A DNA stretch of 64,000 nucleotides from Carya illinoinensis (GCF_018687715.1 NC_056765.1:13382001-13446000); one strand, 5' to 3'; positions 51,450 to 61,465 are shown, counted from the stretch's first letter. Notes: generated from the letters alone by a model not told the origin. Made by a program: numbers and translations.

Positions 51450-51461
51450 CTTCCCTTTTGG
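51450..51461 (-). other. Polypurine tract of the outer copia element
   Basis: The minus strand reads CCAAAAGGGAAG directly before the 3' LTR, the usual position of the plus-strand primer. Confidence 0.75.
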
Positions 51462-51688
51462 ATGATCATATTTAAAGAATATGTCTCGTTAAAACTTTGC
51501 CAAGGAAAAACCCTGTGGGAAAAAATCAATGGCGAAAGAAAAAGAGTACAGTATTCATGTGTATCGCCGAGTGCTTTAGGATTGCCTCATTAAAACCTTG
51601 CAAAGGAAAACCCAGTGGGATAAAACCTTAGCGAAGGAAAAAGAGTACAATCAGCACAAGTCTTCAAAACATTACTTCCCCTGAAAAG

Positions 51689-51907
51689 TGCATGATAACA
51701 GGTCTTCAAACCTCCGCATTCCAATGTTCTGCATAATCTTCTCAAATGTTGCAGTTGGTAGTGCATGATAACAGGTCTTCAAACCTCTGCATTCCAATAT
51801 TCTGCATAATCTTCTTAAATGTTGCAGTTGGTAGTGCATGATAATAGGTTTTTAAACCTCCGCATTCCAATGTTCTGCATAATCTTCTTAAATATTGCAG
51901 TTGGTAA
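51689..51907 (-). repeat. 73-bp triplication of the RNase H C-terminal coding end
   Basis: Three head-to-tail units, 51689-51761, 51762-51834 and 51835-51907. Each encodes, on the minus strand, part of the motif ALPTATFKKIMQNIGM that ends copia RNase H. As 73 is not a multiple of three, each unit shifts the frame. Confidence 0.9.
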
Positions 51908-52100
51908 TGCTTTAGTGAATAAATCTGCCAGATTTTTACTTGACCGTACCTTCTTGATATCAATTTCAACTTTCTTCTCATGAATTGTAATGATCTTCTT
52001 GTGTGTATCTGAAAGATAACTTGCATCTGTACATCCAACTAACTGTGGACTTGATCCACGTTGATAAAATAATCACAACTGGATCTTTCTGCTCATCACT
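51908..52100 (-). pseudogene. Outer copia RNase H remnant
   Basis: The minus-strand frame reads LFYQRGSSPQLVGCTDASYL, SDTHKK, then jumps to IHEKKVEIDIKKVRSSKNLA and DLFTKALPTA. The start (with the first catalytic Asp in CTDASYL) and the end of RNase H are joined, and about 80 residues of the middle, including the other catalytic acids, are missing. This marks an internal deletion. Confidence 0.8.
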
Positions 52101-52239
52101 ACTCTTCTGGAGTTGTACTTTTCTGGAGTTCTTGTAAATAACACAGTTAGTGGAGAATTCATCAACATTAAACCACTAACCTCATTTTTTAATAAAAACG
52201 GTGGCCAGCCTTTTAAGATCAGACAAGCACCGCGGATTT

Positions 52240-52300
52240 TCAACTCTTCTGTAGGTGTCAGGCATGCTGTCAGGCACCGCAGCTGTCAGACGCCGCAGAG
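52240..52300 (+). promoter_or_regulatory. Triple TGTCAGRC motif upstream of a TATA box
   Basis: TGTCAGGC, TGTCAGGC and TGTCAGAC occur within about 35 bp (52256-52291), the last two each followed by a CCGCAG. They lie about 75-110 bp upstream of the TATA box at 52365. Spacing and repetition suggest factor-binding sites; no factor is assigned. Confidence 0.4.
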
Positions 52301-52364
52301 CTATGAAGCTATATTTCATCTCTTTTCTCTTGCTTCACGAGAGATGCTGTATCATAATTTTCTC

Positions 52365-52371
52365 TATAAAA
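52365..52371 (+). promoter_or_regulatory. TATA box of the cargo gene
   Basis: TATAAAA within TCTCTATAAAAGAGA, where TCTCT and AGAGA are reverse complements. A CT-rich leader follows, as in plant 5' untranslated regions. Confidence 0.5.
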
Positions 52372-52501
52372 GAGATATTCAGCTCATCTTCATTTGCATC
52401 TCTCTTTTTCACTTTTTTGTAATCATACTGCATTTTTACTCTGCAATCTCTTTCTGCATTCTTATCCTACAATAGCTCAGCGATCTTCTCATGGCCAATA
52501 T

Positions 52502-52754
52502 ATGAGGTACTCTGCACCTCATTCATCAGCTGTTCCTACTTCTACCACAGGTGCTATCATGCAATATAATGATCTGACTCATAGGTCAGATAATGAAGCT
52601 ATCTATGAGCTTGTGAGTCTCGGTACCCGATACTCATCATCCATTGTCGCATTTTCTCAACGACTGCAATCCAGAACTTGTGGAGTTGACAATCTCTACG
52701 AGAATATTGCTATACTTCAGCGACTTCTTCTGGAGTCCAACATGAAAATAGAAT
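52502..52754 (+). pseudogene. Cargo gene of unknown function, part 1
   Basis: A plus-strand open frame inside, and antisense to, the outer copia element. From the ATG at 52502 it encodes about 84 residues (MRYSAPHSSAVPTS start; LYENIAILQRLLLESN near the end), with a helical, weakly coiled-coil C-terminal half. The frame is open further upstream but without another ATG close by. At 52755 it is cut by the inner retrotransposon and resumes after 58486. TATA box and leader lie upstream. I do not recognise the protein. It could be a captured host gene, an unusual element-borne gene or a fragment of another insertion. Confidence 0.4.
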
Positions 52755-53804
52755 TGTAAAGGCAAAAATTGGCTAGGATTAGATGACTAAATGATAAGGT
52801 TTATCTTATCATTATTTGATTAAATTTGAATGAATGATAAGATTCATCTTATCATTATTTGATTAAATTTGGATGAATGTAAAATAAGTATTGATTTGTA
52901 TCTAAACAATATTGAGTCTATCTAGAAGTCTTAGGTATTGTTTAGATAAGTCTTTGAGGTTAAAATCGAGTTCTGGAAGTTTGGTATTTATCAAGAAGAA
53001 AGCTGAACAGAATTTAAGTCAAAAACAAAAGATATTATCGCGAAATGTTAGCAGTCCGTCGGAACACGTTTTCGTGTCTGTTGCTAACCGTCAGCAGAGT
53101 CCTACTACGACTAGAATTCTTTTGAACAGAGTTTAGTCAATAACAGAAGATATTATCGCGAAATGTTAGCAGTCCGTCGGAACACGTTTTCGCGTCTGTT
53201 GCTAACCGTCAGCAGAGTCCTACTGCGACTAGAACTCTTTCCAGACTTTCTATTTAAAGGGATTCGGTTTTGTATCTTTTCAAGGACTTCAAGCCACGAA
53301 TTTTACAGAGGAGATTCTGAGTATTTAGGAGAGAAAATTCACTTGAGAATTTTCATGGGATTTTTCATATCTTCTTGAGTGTGATCGTGCTTTGAATGTG
53401 AAGCAACATTGATTAGATTTCAGCCTCTGGAGTTCCAAAAGGGAAGTCAACATTTAAAGATCGCCAGAGGTTCTGGCTGCTACTGCAGTAGAAGACAAAC
53501 GGGTCGTTTGTCTAGGCAAGTAAGAGAGTCGAATTGCAAAGGTTTTGTAATTGATTATTGCTTGTAATTGTTCTTCAAATAATAAGATTGACTTTCCTGG
53601 GTTTGGCTGCCCCGTAGGGTTTTACCTTTAAAGAGTTCTTTAAAGGGTTTCCCTTCGTAACCAATCGTTGTGTTTTGCAAGTTTGATTATTTATTTTAAA
53701 GTATTTGATTCTTTTCATAATCTTGTTAATTGAGATCTAACCTATTTGTTCAAGGAAATTGGTAGACAATTTCGTGGTTTTACAGGGGTACATTGGGAAT
53801 TTCA
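52755..53804 (+). repeat. 5' LTR of the gag-only element
   Basis: Starts TGTAAAGGC and ends GGGAATTTCA. U3 holds two 43-bp repeats (about 52789-52873) with GATAAG...CTTATC hairpins and two 118-bp repeats (about 53029-53245). A TATA-like CTATTTAAAG is at about 53249-53258. Confidence 0.95.
53029..53245 (+). repeat. Two 118-bp tandem repeats with hairpins in U3
   Basis: CGAAATGTTAGCAG starts at 53041 and again at 53159. Each unit has nested inverted arms: GTTAGCA...TGCTAAC outside and ACACG-TTTT-CGTGT inside (CGCGT in unit 2). The same pair is in the 3' LTR at about 57712-57927. Confidence 0.85.
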
Positions 53805-53806
53805 AT

Positions 53807-53818
53807 TGGCATCAGAGC
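53807..53818 (+). other. Primer-binding site, initiator tRNA-Met
   Basis: TGGCATCAGAGC two bases after the LTR, one base different from the canonical TGGTATCAGAGC. Confidence 0.9.
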
Positions 53819-53859
53819 GTGGTTCACTCATTCGAGTGTGATCCGTGTCCTTGTAGATC

Positions 53860-55164
53860 ATGTCGACGTCATTACACGTTCCACCATACTTCGATGGGGA
53901 AAACTATGCTTATTGGAAAGTTCGTATGAGGGCTTTTCTCAAGTCTTTAGATGAACGTGTATGGCATTTGGTTGAACGAGGATGGACTAAACCCGAGACA
54001 TCTATAGATGCTTGGACAAAAGATGAAATTAGCAATTGCAATTTGAATAGTAAAGGACTTAACGCTATTTTCATGGCGGTATCCTCCGAAGAATTCAAAA
54101 GAATCTCCATGTGTGAGATTGCTAAAGAAGCTTGGGATATTTTAGAGGTTACAGATGAAGGCACAAGAATAGTAAAAAATTCGAAATTGCAAATGCTAAC
54201 CTCAAAATTTGAAGAGATTAAAATGTTGGAAGATGAAAATTTTAATGATTTTTATGCTAAACTGAATGATATTGTGAATTCCAGGTTTAATCTCGGCGAA
54301 AAGGTGGAGGATTCAAGGATCGTGAGGAAGATTCTAAGGTCTTTACCTGAAAGATTTCGACCCAAAGTTACCGCTATTGAAGAAAGTAAAGATCTTGATG
54401 CAATAAGGGTAGAAGAATTGGTAGGTTCTTTACAAACATATGAATCTTCGCTTCCTCAAGCAAGAAAAGGTAAGTCTATTGCCTTAAAAACTATAGAAGA
54501 AAATCAAGATGATTTTTCTAATGCAGAAAATCTTAACAATGAGGATATAGATCTTATAGTAAGAAAATTCAGAAAATTCATGTTTAGTAAAAAGTATAGT
54601 GAAAAGAAAAAAAGAGGTAGAGAATTTTCTGCAAAGAAAAATTATTTTGAAAAATGGAATAAAGAAAAATCTGATAAAGTAAAGTGTCATGAATGTTCTG
54701 GTTATGGTCATATAAGAATTGAATGTCCAAATTTCAAGAAAAGTAAAGGAAAAGCATTGAATGTCACACTTAGTGATAGTTCAGAATCTGAAATTTCAAG
54801 CTCATCATCTGATTATGACAATACTTTTGTGGCTTTTTCTACTGTTGTTAATGATTTTTCTGATATTGAGTTAACAAAATCTGAAAGTGATGATGGCAAT
54901 AGTGATTCGGAGGTTGCTCTAGTTGTAGAGGATCATGAGTTGAGTTTACAAGAAGCTTACTATGATGTGTGTGAAGAAGTGATCAAATTAAAGAAACTCA
55001 ACAAGAAGCTGTACAAGAAATTCACTAATATGGAGAGTGAGAAAAATAACTTGTTTGAGGCATTCAAAATTTCTGATATTGAAATAGCAAGATTAAGGGA
55101 TCAAAAAATTGCATTAGAAAAAGAGTTGGAAAAGGTTCAAGAAAAACAGCAACACAAAAATTAG
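53860..55164 (+). CDS. Sirevirus-like Gag, main part (434 aa)
   Basis: Capsid/nucleocapsid protein of the gag-only element. Residues 1-200 are the copia gag domain, with YFDGENYAYWKVRMRAFLKS at 10-29, EAWDILEVTDEGT at 90-102 and RKILRSLPERFRPKVTAIEE at 156-175. A zinc knuckle is at C276-C279-H284-C289. A Ser/Asp/Glu-rich linker follows (about 300-365), then a coiled coil (about 366-430) with LKKLNKKLYKKFTNMESEKN. The ATG at 53860 is the first after the primer site and fits the family. The frame ends at a TAG right after an A5 run, and the next ORF continues the normal Sirevirus Gag order in the -1 frame. If that break is real, the product lacks the second zinc knuckle. Confidence 0.9.
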   Translation: MSTSLHVPPYFDGENYAYWKVRMRAFLKSLDERVWHLVERGWTKPETSIDAWTKDEISNCNLNSKGLNAIFMAVSSEEFKRISMCEIAKEAWDILEVTDEGTRIVKNSKLQMLTSKFEEIKMLEDENFNDFYAKLNDIVNSRFNLGEKVEDSRIVRKILRSLPERFRPKVTAIEESKDLDAIRVEELVGSLQTYESSLPQARKGKSIALKTIEENQDDFSNAENLNNEDIDLIVRKFRKFMFSKKYSEKKKRGREFSAKKNYFEKWNKEKSDKVKCHECSGYGHIRIECPNFKKSKGKALNVTLSDSSESEISSSSSDYDNTFVAFSTVVNDFSDIELTKSESDDGNSDSEVALVVEDHELSLQEAYYDVCEEVIKLKKLNKKLYKKFTNMESEKNNLFEAFKISDIEIARLRDQKIALEKELEKVQEKQQHKN

Positions 55165-55169
55165 AAGAG

Positions 55170-55628
55170 ATGTTGAGTATTCAAAAATCTAGTTGTGATC
55201 GCACGGGTTTGGGGTATATGACTTCCCAAGGTATGAAACTTAAAGACTCATCATCCGCTGCCACCTCATCAAAAGATATCATTTTTGTTAAAGGAAGTCA
55301 AGATGAGGAAACTCCAAAGAAGGCCGTGTCTACAACTCATGTTCCAAGAGCCTCACATGATAGATCAATGACAAAGAAGCCCAACCAAGGTAAGTCCAAA
55401 GGTAAGTTTATTCTTACTTGTCATTATTGTGGTGTTATTGGTCATATAAGGCCAAATTGCTTTAACTTGAATAAAGTGAAGAAAAATGGATGTGAAAGAA
55501 ATCCAAAAAGGAAAGGAAATAGTCTAGAGAATCAAATTTGTGATATGAGTCAACAAATCAATTTTTTAAATCTCAAAATTGGTGAAATAGAAGATTTTTG
55601 CTTTCAAAATAAAGAAAATATCATATAA
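55170..55628 (+). CDS. Sirevirus-like Gag, C-terminal part (152 aa)
   Basis: Second gag frame, -1 relative to the first. Residues 1-60 continue the usual Gag order (KSSCDRTGLGYMTSQG at 7-22). A second zinc knuckle CHYCGVIGHIRPNC lies at 84-97 (C84, C87, H92, C97). A short coiled coil (about 120-145) and a TAA follow. In autonomous Sireviruses the protease DSG motif comes soon after; here it is missing. The start codon is nominal, since this part is probably expressed, if at all, as a Gag extension rather than from its own start. Confidence 0.75.
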   Translation: MLSIQKSSCDRTGLGYMTSQGMKLKDSSSAATSSKDIIFVKGSQDEETPKKAVSTTHVPRASHDRSMTKKPNQGKSKGKFILTCHYCGVIGHIRPNCFNLNKVKKNGCERNPKRKGNSLENQICDMSQQINFLNLKIGEIEDFCFQNKENII

Positions 55629-57436
55629 AGTGATGTTGATAAAAAGAATAGGCCAAAATTTAAAGCAAAATGGGTGGTCAAAGAGGATGTCATGTCACAT
55701 TAATGGATAGGATTACTTGCATGTTCTTGCATCCGTTATATTATTGCATTAGCCTAGGACATGCATTTTATTTTTCTGTTTTGTTTTATGTTTCTGTTTT
55801 TCAGTTTTAAATAAGAAAAATATAATAAAAAAAAATCTAGTTTGGTTTAAAACTTTTCTTTAAGGAAAGTACATGCTTGATATGTCAAAGTTTGAGCATT
55901 TGTGTTCTCACTTAATAAATTCCTGAACCTATGCATCTCTCTACTTTGTGCAATTCACTTTGTGCATACTAACCCTATGGAGTATCTTGGCAAAGTTCAT
56001 TTTTAATGCACTGTGAGGAACCTATATGTAAGCATCCTATAATTAATATGTTTCTTTTTTAGATGCTCATCGAAGGGGGAGTTCATGCCTTGAATTGACT
56101 AATACTAGTTGAACCTAGTACATATATAAAGAGCTCTCTTCTTGCCAAACACAAAGAGTGATCCATATAGAAAAAGTCGGTGTTAATTCATTGCGGAAAA
56201 AGACAAACACCCTACACGGATCTACCACCTTGAGTTCTTACAGAAAAAATCGTTGCTCTAATCATTATGGAAAAAGATGAGCAGCCAACATGAACAAAGG
56301 GGGTATACAAACTAGTGTTTGGAGGAGATGCTCATGTATCTAGGCCCTAGCATAAAGTTTGACTTTTAAGGTCAAGTAACAAACTCTTGAGAGCATCTAT
56401 CAAAAGTAATCTTTCTTTGAACAAAGGTCTCAAAGATATATTAAAAAAAAAAAGGGGGAAGCAAAACGAAAAAAAAAAAAAAGGAGTTCATAACATGCCA
56501 TGATATAAGTATACTCACTCACACACTCACATGAACTTTGACATTGATGATCTTATGAGGAGTGAACATCCATAGTGATTGTTGCAAATAAAAGGGTGTA
56601 CTTTATTGAATTTGTTTTGTGAGTTACACTATGTTTGAATTAAGATGCATTTAAGCATGTTACTTGCCCTTTTGTTGTTTTTTATTAAAAAAAAAAAAAA
56701 ATTATAAAAAAAATTCAATGGTTTTTTTTTTTGTTATATCTACTCTATGCATGCATTGAAGACGGTTTTTGAATGGGTCTTTAGCCTTTGTCATTCGGTT
56801 TTCATGGAATGCCCACCAAGTGTTTGTTTTTTTTTGTCTCAACCAAGTTGTCTCAATCATTTGCTCATCGTTTAAACATACATTCATGCTCATACATCAT
56901 GTGCATTTAATCCATGAAAAATTGAGACACATGTGAGTTGTTCATCATTTCTTAGTATCGTCATCTTGACTCACATAAGTGATATTTATTCTAGTTTGTG
57001 TCTTGTCATATTAGTGACAAAAAGGGGGAGAAAAACAAATTGGAATATCTTGATATTATGAAGTTTAGGGGGAGTTTGAGTAAGTGGGAGTTTAATGAAT
57101 TTGCTGAAAATAAAAAGGGGAGCAGCAGAATATTGAGGGGGAGAACTAAGTATTGAACATGGTTATTGATGATGACTAGAACATTTTTTTTGTCGGTTTA
57201 CATTACATCTAACCTTTGATTATTATTGGGACTAGTTTCAAGGAATGTTCTATGTCATTTCTTATCATAACTGTATTAAGATATTTTTCACGAGATCTTG
57301 GTCTGCTGGTTGTTTTTGTCTTAGGTACACACTACATTCATCAAGTTGGTTTTGTGACCGATCCACCAAAGGGAAGATGGTATATGCAAGACATTCATCA
57401 AGTTAGTTTTATCACCAATCCACCAAATGGGGAGAT
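55629..57436 (+). other. Non-coding 3' region with repeated polypurine motifs
   Basis: No pol domain in any frame. GGGGGAG-type purine motifs occur at 56073-56081, 56443-56460, 57019-57035, 57066-57074, 57112-57122 and 57135-57143. The likely active polypurine tract, AAATGGGGAGAT, is at 57425-57436. Multiple polypurine copies upstream of the 3' LTR are a known Sirevirus trait. Confidence 0.8.
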
Positions 57437-58486
57437 TGTAAAGGCAAAAATTGGCTAGGATTAGATGACTAAATGATAAGGTTTATCTTATCATTATTTG
57501 ATTAAATTTGAATGAATGATAAGATTCATCTTATCATTATTTGATTAAATTTGGATGAATGTAAAATAAGTATTGATTTGTATCTAAACAATATTGAGTC
57601 TATCTAGAAGTCTTAGGTATTGTTTAGATAAGTCTTTGAGGTTAAAATCGAGTTCTGGAAGTTTGGTATTTATCAAGAAGAAAGCTGAACAGAGTTTAAG
57701 TAAAAAACAGAAGATATTATCGCGAAATGTTAGCAGTCCGTCAGAACACGTTTTCGTGTCTGTTGCTAACCGTCAGCAGAGTCCTGCTACGACTAGAATT
57801 CTTTTGAACAGAGTATAGTCAATAACAGAAGATATTATCGCGAAATGTTAGCAGTCCGTCGGAACACGTTTTCGCGTCTGTTGCTAACCGTCAGCAGAGT
57901 CCTACTGCGACTAGAACTCTTTCCAGACTTTCTATTTAAAGGGATTCGGTTTTGTATCTTTTCAAGGACTTCAAGCCACGAATTTTACAGAGGAGATTCT
58001 GAGTATTTAGGAGAGAAAATTCACTTGAGAATTTTCATGGAATTTTTCATATCTTCTTGAGTGTGATCGTGCTTTGAATGTGAAGCAACATTGATTGGAT
58101 TTCAGCCTCTGGAGTTCCAGAAGGGAAGTCAACATTTGAAGATCGCCAGAGGTTCTGGCTGCTACTGCGGTAGAAGACAAACGGGTCGTTTGTCTAGGCA
58201 AGTAAGAGAGTCGAATTGCAAAGGTTTTGTAATTGATTATTGCTTGTAATTGTTCTTCAAATAATAAGATTGACTTTCCTGGGTTTGGCTGCCCCGTAGG
58301 GTTTTACCTTTAAAGAGTTCTTTAAAGGGTTTCCCTTCGTAACCAATCGTTGTGTTTTGCAAGTTTGATTATTTATTTTAAAGTATTTGATTCTTTTCAT
58401 AATCTTGTTAATTGAGATCTAACCTATTTGTTCAAGGAAATTGGTAGACAATTTCGTGGTTTTACAGGGGTACATTGGGAATTTCA
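57437..58486 (+). repeat. 3' LTR of the gag-only element
   Basis: 1,050 bp, the same length as the 5' LTR, with about 11 substitutions (for example AGTTTAAG against AATTTAAG near 57694) and no indel seen. Confidence 0.95.
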
Positions 58487-58491
58487 AGAAT

Positions 58492-58634
58492 CAATAAGGT
58501 AAGAGAATAGGAATTTAAAATCCTTGCTTAAATTTTCTTTTCGATTGCCCACCCCTTTAGATAGGGATGCAATGCAGATTCTTGAAGAACAAGAGCGTTT
58601 GAAGAATGAGACAAAGTGCCTCAAATTTCTGTAA
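58492..58634 (+). pseudogene. Cargo gene of unknown function, part 2
   Basis: After the inner element the cargo frame continues to a GTAAGAG donor at 58499. A pyrimidine-rich stretch and acceptor AG at 58560 or 58564 follow. Use of 58564 keeps the frame open into DAMQILEEQERLKNETK and a TAA at 58632-58634; use of 58560 gives an early stop. Without splicing, translation stops at once in the donor (TAA). AATAAAATAATA at about 58654 may serve for polyadenylation. The intron would be 62-66 nt, short but possible in plants. Confidence 0.35.
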
Positions 58635-58859
58635 TTCTTGCTTCAAGATAATAAAATAATATTTCACAAATATTCATATTTGTGTTTCTATTTTTTGGTA
58701 GATATTCTGTGTGCTCCGTTTTATTTCTTCTTTAATAATGCACACTTCATATCAAACCCATAATATGAATTTGAAATACTAATTGTATTATAAGATGGTA
58801 TTTCATGACTAATAACATCATCCATCTTCCCCTTGAAGCCGCAAGGGTTTCAGATTTAT

Positions 58860-59515
58860 ATTTCAAATATGTGCAGTTTTTATGAGCTCTTCTGGAGCCT
58901 CAATGACATTTAAATCATATATATAAACTGCAATAATAGCTTATTTCTATTTGCTTTTGGATTGCTTTAAATCATATAAGGATTTTTGAAACTTGATAGA
59001 ATACATATTTTCAGATGTATTCATATTAGAAGTTTCAGACATTTTCTATCCTTCAGGGATTTTCATATATATCATGATCCAATGATCCATATAAATATGC
59101 AATTAATCATACATATCCAAACTCTCGGTAACTTTCAAACTAATAAAAATCTCAATATGATTTCAACCACTTTAAAATCATATCAATATTGTTTCTTTGA
59201 GAAACTAACTTGTGATTTCTATATCACATTTTCATATTAAAAGTTTCAGACTTTTTATATCATGTATATAAATATCCACTGATATTTAACAAAAATCACC
59301 TCTTTAGGTGTTTGGACTTCAAGTCTATATTTATCATATTTTACTTAGTGATATCAATTCTGCAGAAATTGAGAAACTGACTTGTGATTTATATATCACA
59401 TTTTTATTTCCTTTCCATAAATACCCACTGACATTCAACAAACATCACCTCTTTAGGTGTTTGGACTATAAGTCCCGATGCATTATATTTTACTAGTGAA
59501 TCAATTCTGCAGGAA
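58860..59515 (-). pseudogene. Outer copia reverse transcriptase remnant
   Basis: Minus-strand RT pieces. The N-terminal block (VQTPKEV...GYLWKG, about 59400-59480) appears twice: a diverged second copy lies at about 59196-59365, and both share CACCTCTTTAGGTGTTTGGAC. Further left are YSIKFQKSLYDLKQS (about 58960-59010) and AIIAVYIYDLNVIEAPEEL (about 58875-58935), where the YVDD site reads YIYD. The segment between these two blocks and everything after PEEL is missing or unrecognisable. Confidence 0.7.
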
Positions 59516-60340
59516 TTATTTCTTTCAAATTTGGCCAATATTTTACGTCGTATTGTTCGACGATTCTTGATTCACTTTCATCATTACTTCTGGTAATGTC
59601 AATTGTCATCTCATATGGAAATACATTGTCGACAACAATTTTATTTCTATCCATAATTTCTCCATTATTCATGAAATGTAACGAGATCTCGTTATTTTCA
59701 AGTACCTGTCCCTCTTCAAGGGAAGACATTTTCATGAAAAACCTCGAGGTACTCTTCAAGAGTTTATATAGGAAAATTTTATACAGAGAATTTGGATGGA
59801 CTTTATTGCTTGTTTTGTGGGAATGGCCTCTTCAGGAGTACCAAATTATTTGTGCCTTTCTCTTTTGAGATACTCTATCTTTTGTATCGATAAGTCTCAC
59901 ATGCCTTTATACATGTCTTTAGACTGCTGAATTTCTTAATTGTCCTACAGGGACTTCAATCCTCGTTGGGATTTTAGCAGCTAGAATATGAGACATTTTT
60001 ATCTTATTGTATCCAAAATTTAATTATCATCTGAACTTCTGGTTCACATATGATAATCAAGATAACATCGAATAATTTCATTTTATTTACTTCAAGCAAA
60101 TTTTTCTTTCCACTTCTGGTGGTAAAACTTTATAGTAAAAGAATTTTCAGGTTCTTTTATGGACGTCCATATGAAAATCATTCGACTTATCGTAATTGAT
60201 TTTGGATGATCAAGATAACCATAAAAAGATACAAATATTTTGAATCATATCACCTTTTGATGCATCATAATATTTGATTCATTAATTTGTATAATATCAT
60301 CTCAAAGAGAAAACTTACAGCTTTTCCAATACGAGCTTCT
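59493..60340 (-). pseudogene. Outer copia integrase-RT linker remnant
   Basis: A minus-strand open piece (59493-59759) corresponds to the acidic linker before RT, ending WPNLKEIIPAEL. Upstream, SHILAAKIPTRIEVPVGQL (about 59930-59990) is the typical linker block after the copia integrase C-terminus. The integrase core itself is not convincingly readable. Confidence 0.6.
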
Positions 60341-60389
60341 GGTCCGAAAAGATATTCATTATCACGTCCAATCTCTTAGTTTATTTGAA

Positions 60390-60710
60390 TGAAACGCATC
60401 ATTCTTTTCACTTCAGGGAATAGAATGATATAAATTCATTATCATTCACTTCAGGGAATGATATAGTAAGACGTGAATAATGATTCTTATCAAAAGCTCA
60501 TTATTTTGCTCAGTCACTGAAAGACCTGATACAAATTTAGAATATATTGTGAATGTTTGCATTTCATATTGCTACTTCAAGAGCATACTCGATATTGCTA
60601 CTTCAAGAGCACATTCGAGACGTTCATTCAAATATATATTCTTTCTACAATTTCAATTATGCAACTTCAGATGCATAAATCATAATGAGCTTTTAGTACA
60701 AGTATCACTC
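60390..60710 (-). repeat. Degenerate second copy of gag sequence
   Basis: Shares ordered words with the gag region at about 61345-61660: CACTTCAGGGAATGATATAG, CATTATTTTGCTCAG, CAAGAGCACATTCGAG and GCAACTTCAG. It is shorter and much diverged, with an internal doubling of GATATTGCTACTTCAAGAGCA at about 60565-60615. Confidence 0.7.
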
Positions 60711-60895
60711 ATATGAGATACTCAATAAAATTATTGATTTAGGGCGATCCTTCAGGAATGCTCCATTTGCATTTTCAGATAAATCATATCATCAATAATT
60801 TATAACAAGTATAAAAGAATAAATAAAACTTTCATTACTACAAAACATTGCAGAATATAAAAATATTTTATAATAAGATAAAGGAAATGCATTAA

Positions 60896-61402
60896 TTAAA
60901 AAGGAACACTTTCATGATTAATTCTACCACTAGAATCCTCAAAGAAATCAGAAACATCAAGGCTTGTAATATCTTCTCCATCTATAGAATCTAAAGCATA
61001 TGATGGTTTAGCAAAATTTGTTTCAAATTTCTTTGTTTTTTCTTTTATAGAAGATTGGTATAAGTCAACCAAGTGCTTATCTGTACGACAGATACGAGCC
61101 CAATGTCCAGTCATACCACATCTATGGCATCCATCTTCATCTTTCTTTAAAAATTTGTTTTGAGGACTTTTGCCTTTTTCTGAGTTGAACCACTTCTGGT
61201 AGTACGGTGTATATCTATTATTGTTCCTTTTAGTGTGGTCACTTCTAGGAACTCTACTTCTATAGTTTTTCCTACCACGTCCACCCCCTCGTTTTCTTTG
61301 AAAAGATGCACCATTCGCGTCTGGGAATGATGTAAATCTAGTACCATTCACTTCAGGGAATGATATAGAACCAGTAGGACGTGACTGGTGATTTCTTAAC
61401 AA
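60896..61402 (-). pseudogene. Outer copia gag, nucleocapsid part
   Basis: Contains an Arg/Gly-rich basic stretch (RKRGGGRGRKNYRSR) and an intact zinc knuckle CHRCGMTGHWARIC (CX2CX4HX4C), followed by LVDLYQSSIKEK, common in this copia type. It is separated from the capsid part by a frame change. Confidence 0.8.
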
Positions 61403-61465
61403 AAGTTCATTATTTTGCTCAGCTAATAGAAGACAAGATATAAGTTCAGAATATTTTTTGAACTT

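Larger units (their letters stand above)
52755..58486 (+). mobile_element. Gag-only LTR retrotransposon, Sirevirus-like (TR-GAG type)
   Basis: 5,732 bp with 1,050-bp LTRs and TSD AGAAT (52750-52754 and 58487-58491). It has a tRNA-iMet primer site, a Gag coding region with two zinc knuckles, 1.8 kb of non-coding DNA with several AnGGGGGAG motifs, and a polypurine tract. Protease, integrase, RT and RNase H are all absent. The LTRs show about 11 differences by eye (about 1%), so it is much younger than the element around it. Gag sequence and repeated polypurine motifs fit the Sirevirus (SIRE/Maximus) lineage. Such gag-only elements have been described as TR-GAGs and need enzymes from autonomous relatives. 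Confidence 0.9.

Noticed and set aside
52230..52500. Possible endogenous pararetrovirus promoter, from the TATA box and CT-rich leader
   Set aside because: No caulimovirid coat, movement or RT domain lies nearby, and promoter style alone is not evidence.
53910..54711. Minus-strand frames over the Sirevirus-like gag
   Set aside because: Shadows of the plus-strand gag frame, which has clear domains.
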